A DNA stretch of 6,081 nt. Origin: Actinomycetota bacterium. Lineage in GTDB: Bacteria; Actinomycetota; Acidimicrobiia; Spongiisociales; UBA5794. Made by a program: the position numbers and the translations under genes. This document shows, piece after piece, positions 5,969-6,081 of this stretch. The notes beneath the pieces are model-generated. The model was given only the letters and a program-made list of their open reading frames with translations, made no database searches and was not told the origin of the DNA. How positions within the stretch are numbered: position 1 is the stretch's first letter; every line of letters begins with the position of its first letter. The stretch lies in the NCBI GenBank assembly GCA_003648875.1, contig QMQC01000122.1, forward strand, positions 1-6,081, read 5' to 3'.

Positions 5969-6081
5969 CCTTCGAATCCTCCGCACCCGTACCGATCCAT
6001 TGGCCACGTTGGCTCCGAGATCAGCCATCGATCGCCATGGAGCTCGAGCATCACCTTCTCGTCCTGGTCGTATGAGCCTCC
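5965..6081 (-). CDS. C-terminal 38 residues of an unrecognised protein (5' end outside window)
   Basis: Frame read from the window edge: 'GGSYDQDEKVMLELHGDRWL' then 'ISEPTWPMDRYGCGGFEG' and TGA at 5967-5965. The 'KVMLELHGDRWLISEPTWPM' phrase resembles the last two beta strands of SnoaL/NTF2-like or lipoprotein-type domains, where a '.GrWlI..' strand is common, but 38 residues are too few to name a family. About 70% of third codon positions are G or C. The stop overlaps the GTG start of the DUF5671-like gene by four bases, so the two are probably translationally coupled and co-transcribed. Confidence 0.65.
   Translation of the reverse strand, partial: GGSYDQDEKVMLELHGDRWLISEPTWPMDRYGCGGFEG

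Overview
The window is GC-rich bacterial chromosome with high third-position GC, GTG as well as ATG starts, and mostly same-strand gene packing. The gene families present (DUF1254/DUF1214, a DUF5671-type membrane protein, a small lipoprotein with an 'LCEALAESFPPQCGG' motif) suggest an actinomycetote, possibly an Acidimicrobiia-like lineage. That placement is an inference from family content. No rRNA, tRNA, CRISPR or insertion sequence was seen.

Layout. Left part, plus strand: the C-terminal part of a DUF1254/DUF1214 protein (2-745) followed by a hairpin; a frameshifted and truncated remnant of a membrane protein, probably CPBP-type (932-1149); a perfect 16-bp inverted repeat (1161-1199) and a small terminator-like hairpin; then a lipoprotein gene (1326-1868). 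Right part, minus strand, in transcription order: the last 38 codons of an unrecognised protein (6081-5965); a six-repeat DUF5671-like membrane protein whose start overlaps the preceding stop as GTGA (5968-4307); a thioredoxin-fold peroxiredoxin-like gene (4246-3704); a single-domain PAS protein (3590-3159); and an MFS transporter (3128-1869). The MFS and lipoprotein genes converge with stop codons that touch.

The main result is that the peroxiredoxin-like gene appears to encode a selenoprotein. A conventional reading gives only a fragment of about 95 residues. Reading through one in-frame TGA (4123-4121) gives a 180-residue AhpC/TSA-type protein with a strong ribosome binding site. The TGA falls exactly on the first Cys of the family's CxxC redox motif (HFG-U-L-T-C-RE), and Cys45 would otherwise be the only cysteine. 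A 7-bp hairpin with a GGUCA loop begins 14 nt after the UGA, fitting a bacterial SECIS element.

The selenoprotein may share a transcript with the DUF5671 gene (60-bp gap), and the PAS and MFS genes look like an operon (30-bp gap). No functional link between these pairs can be shown from the sequence.
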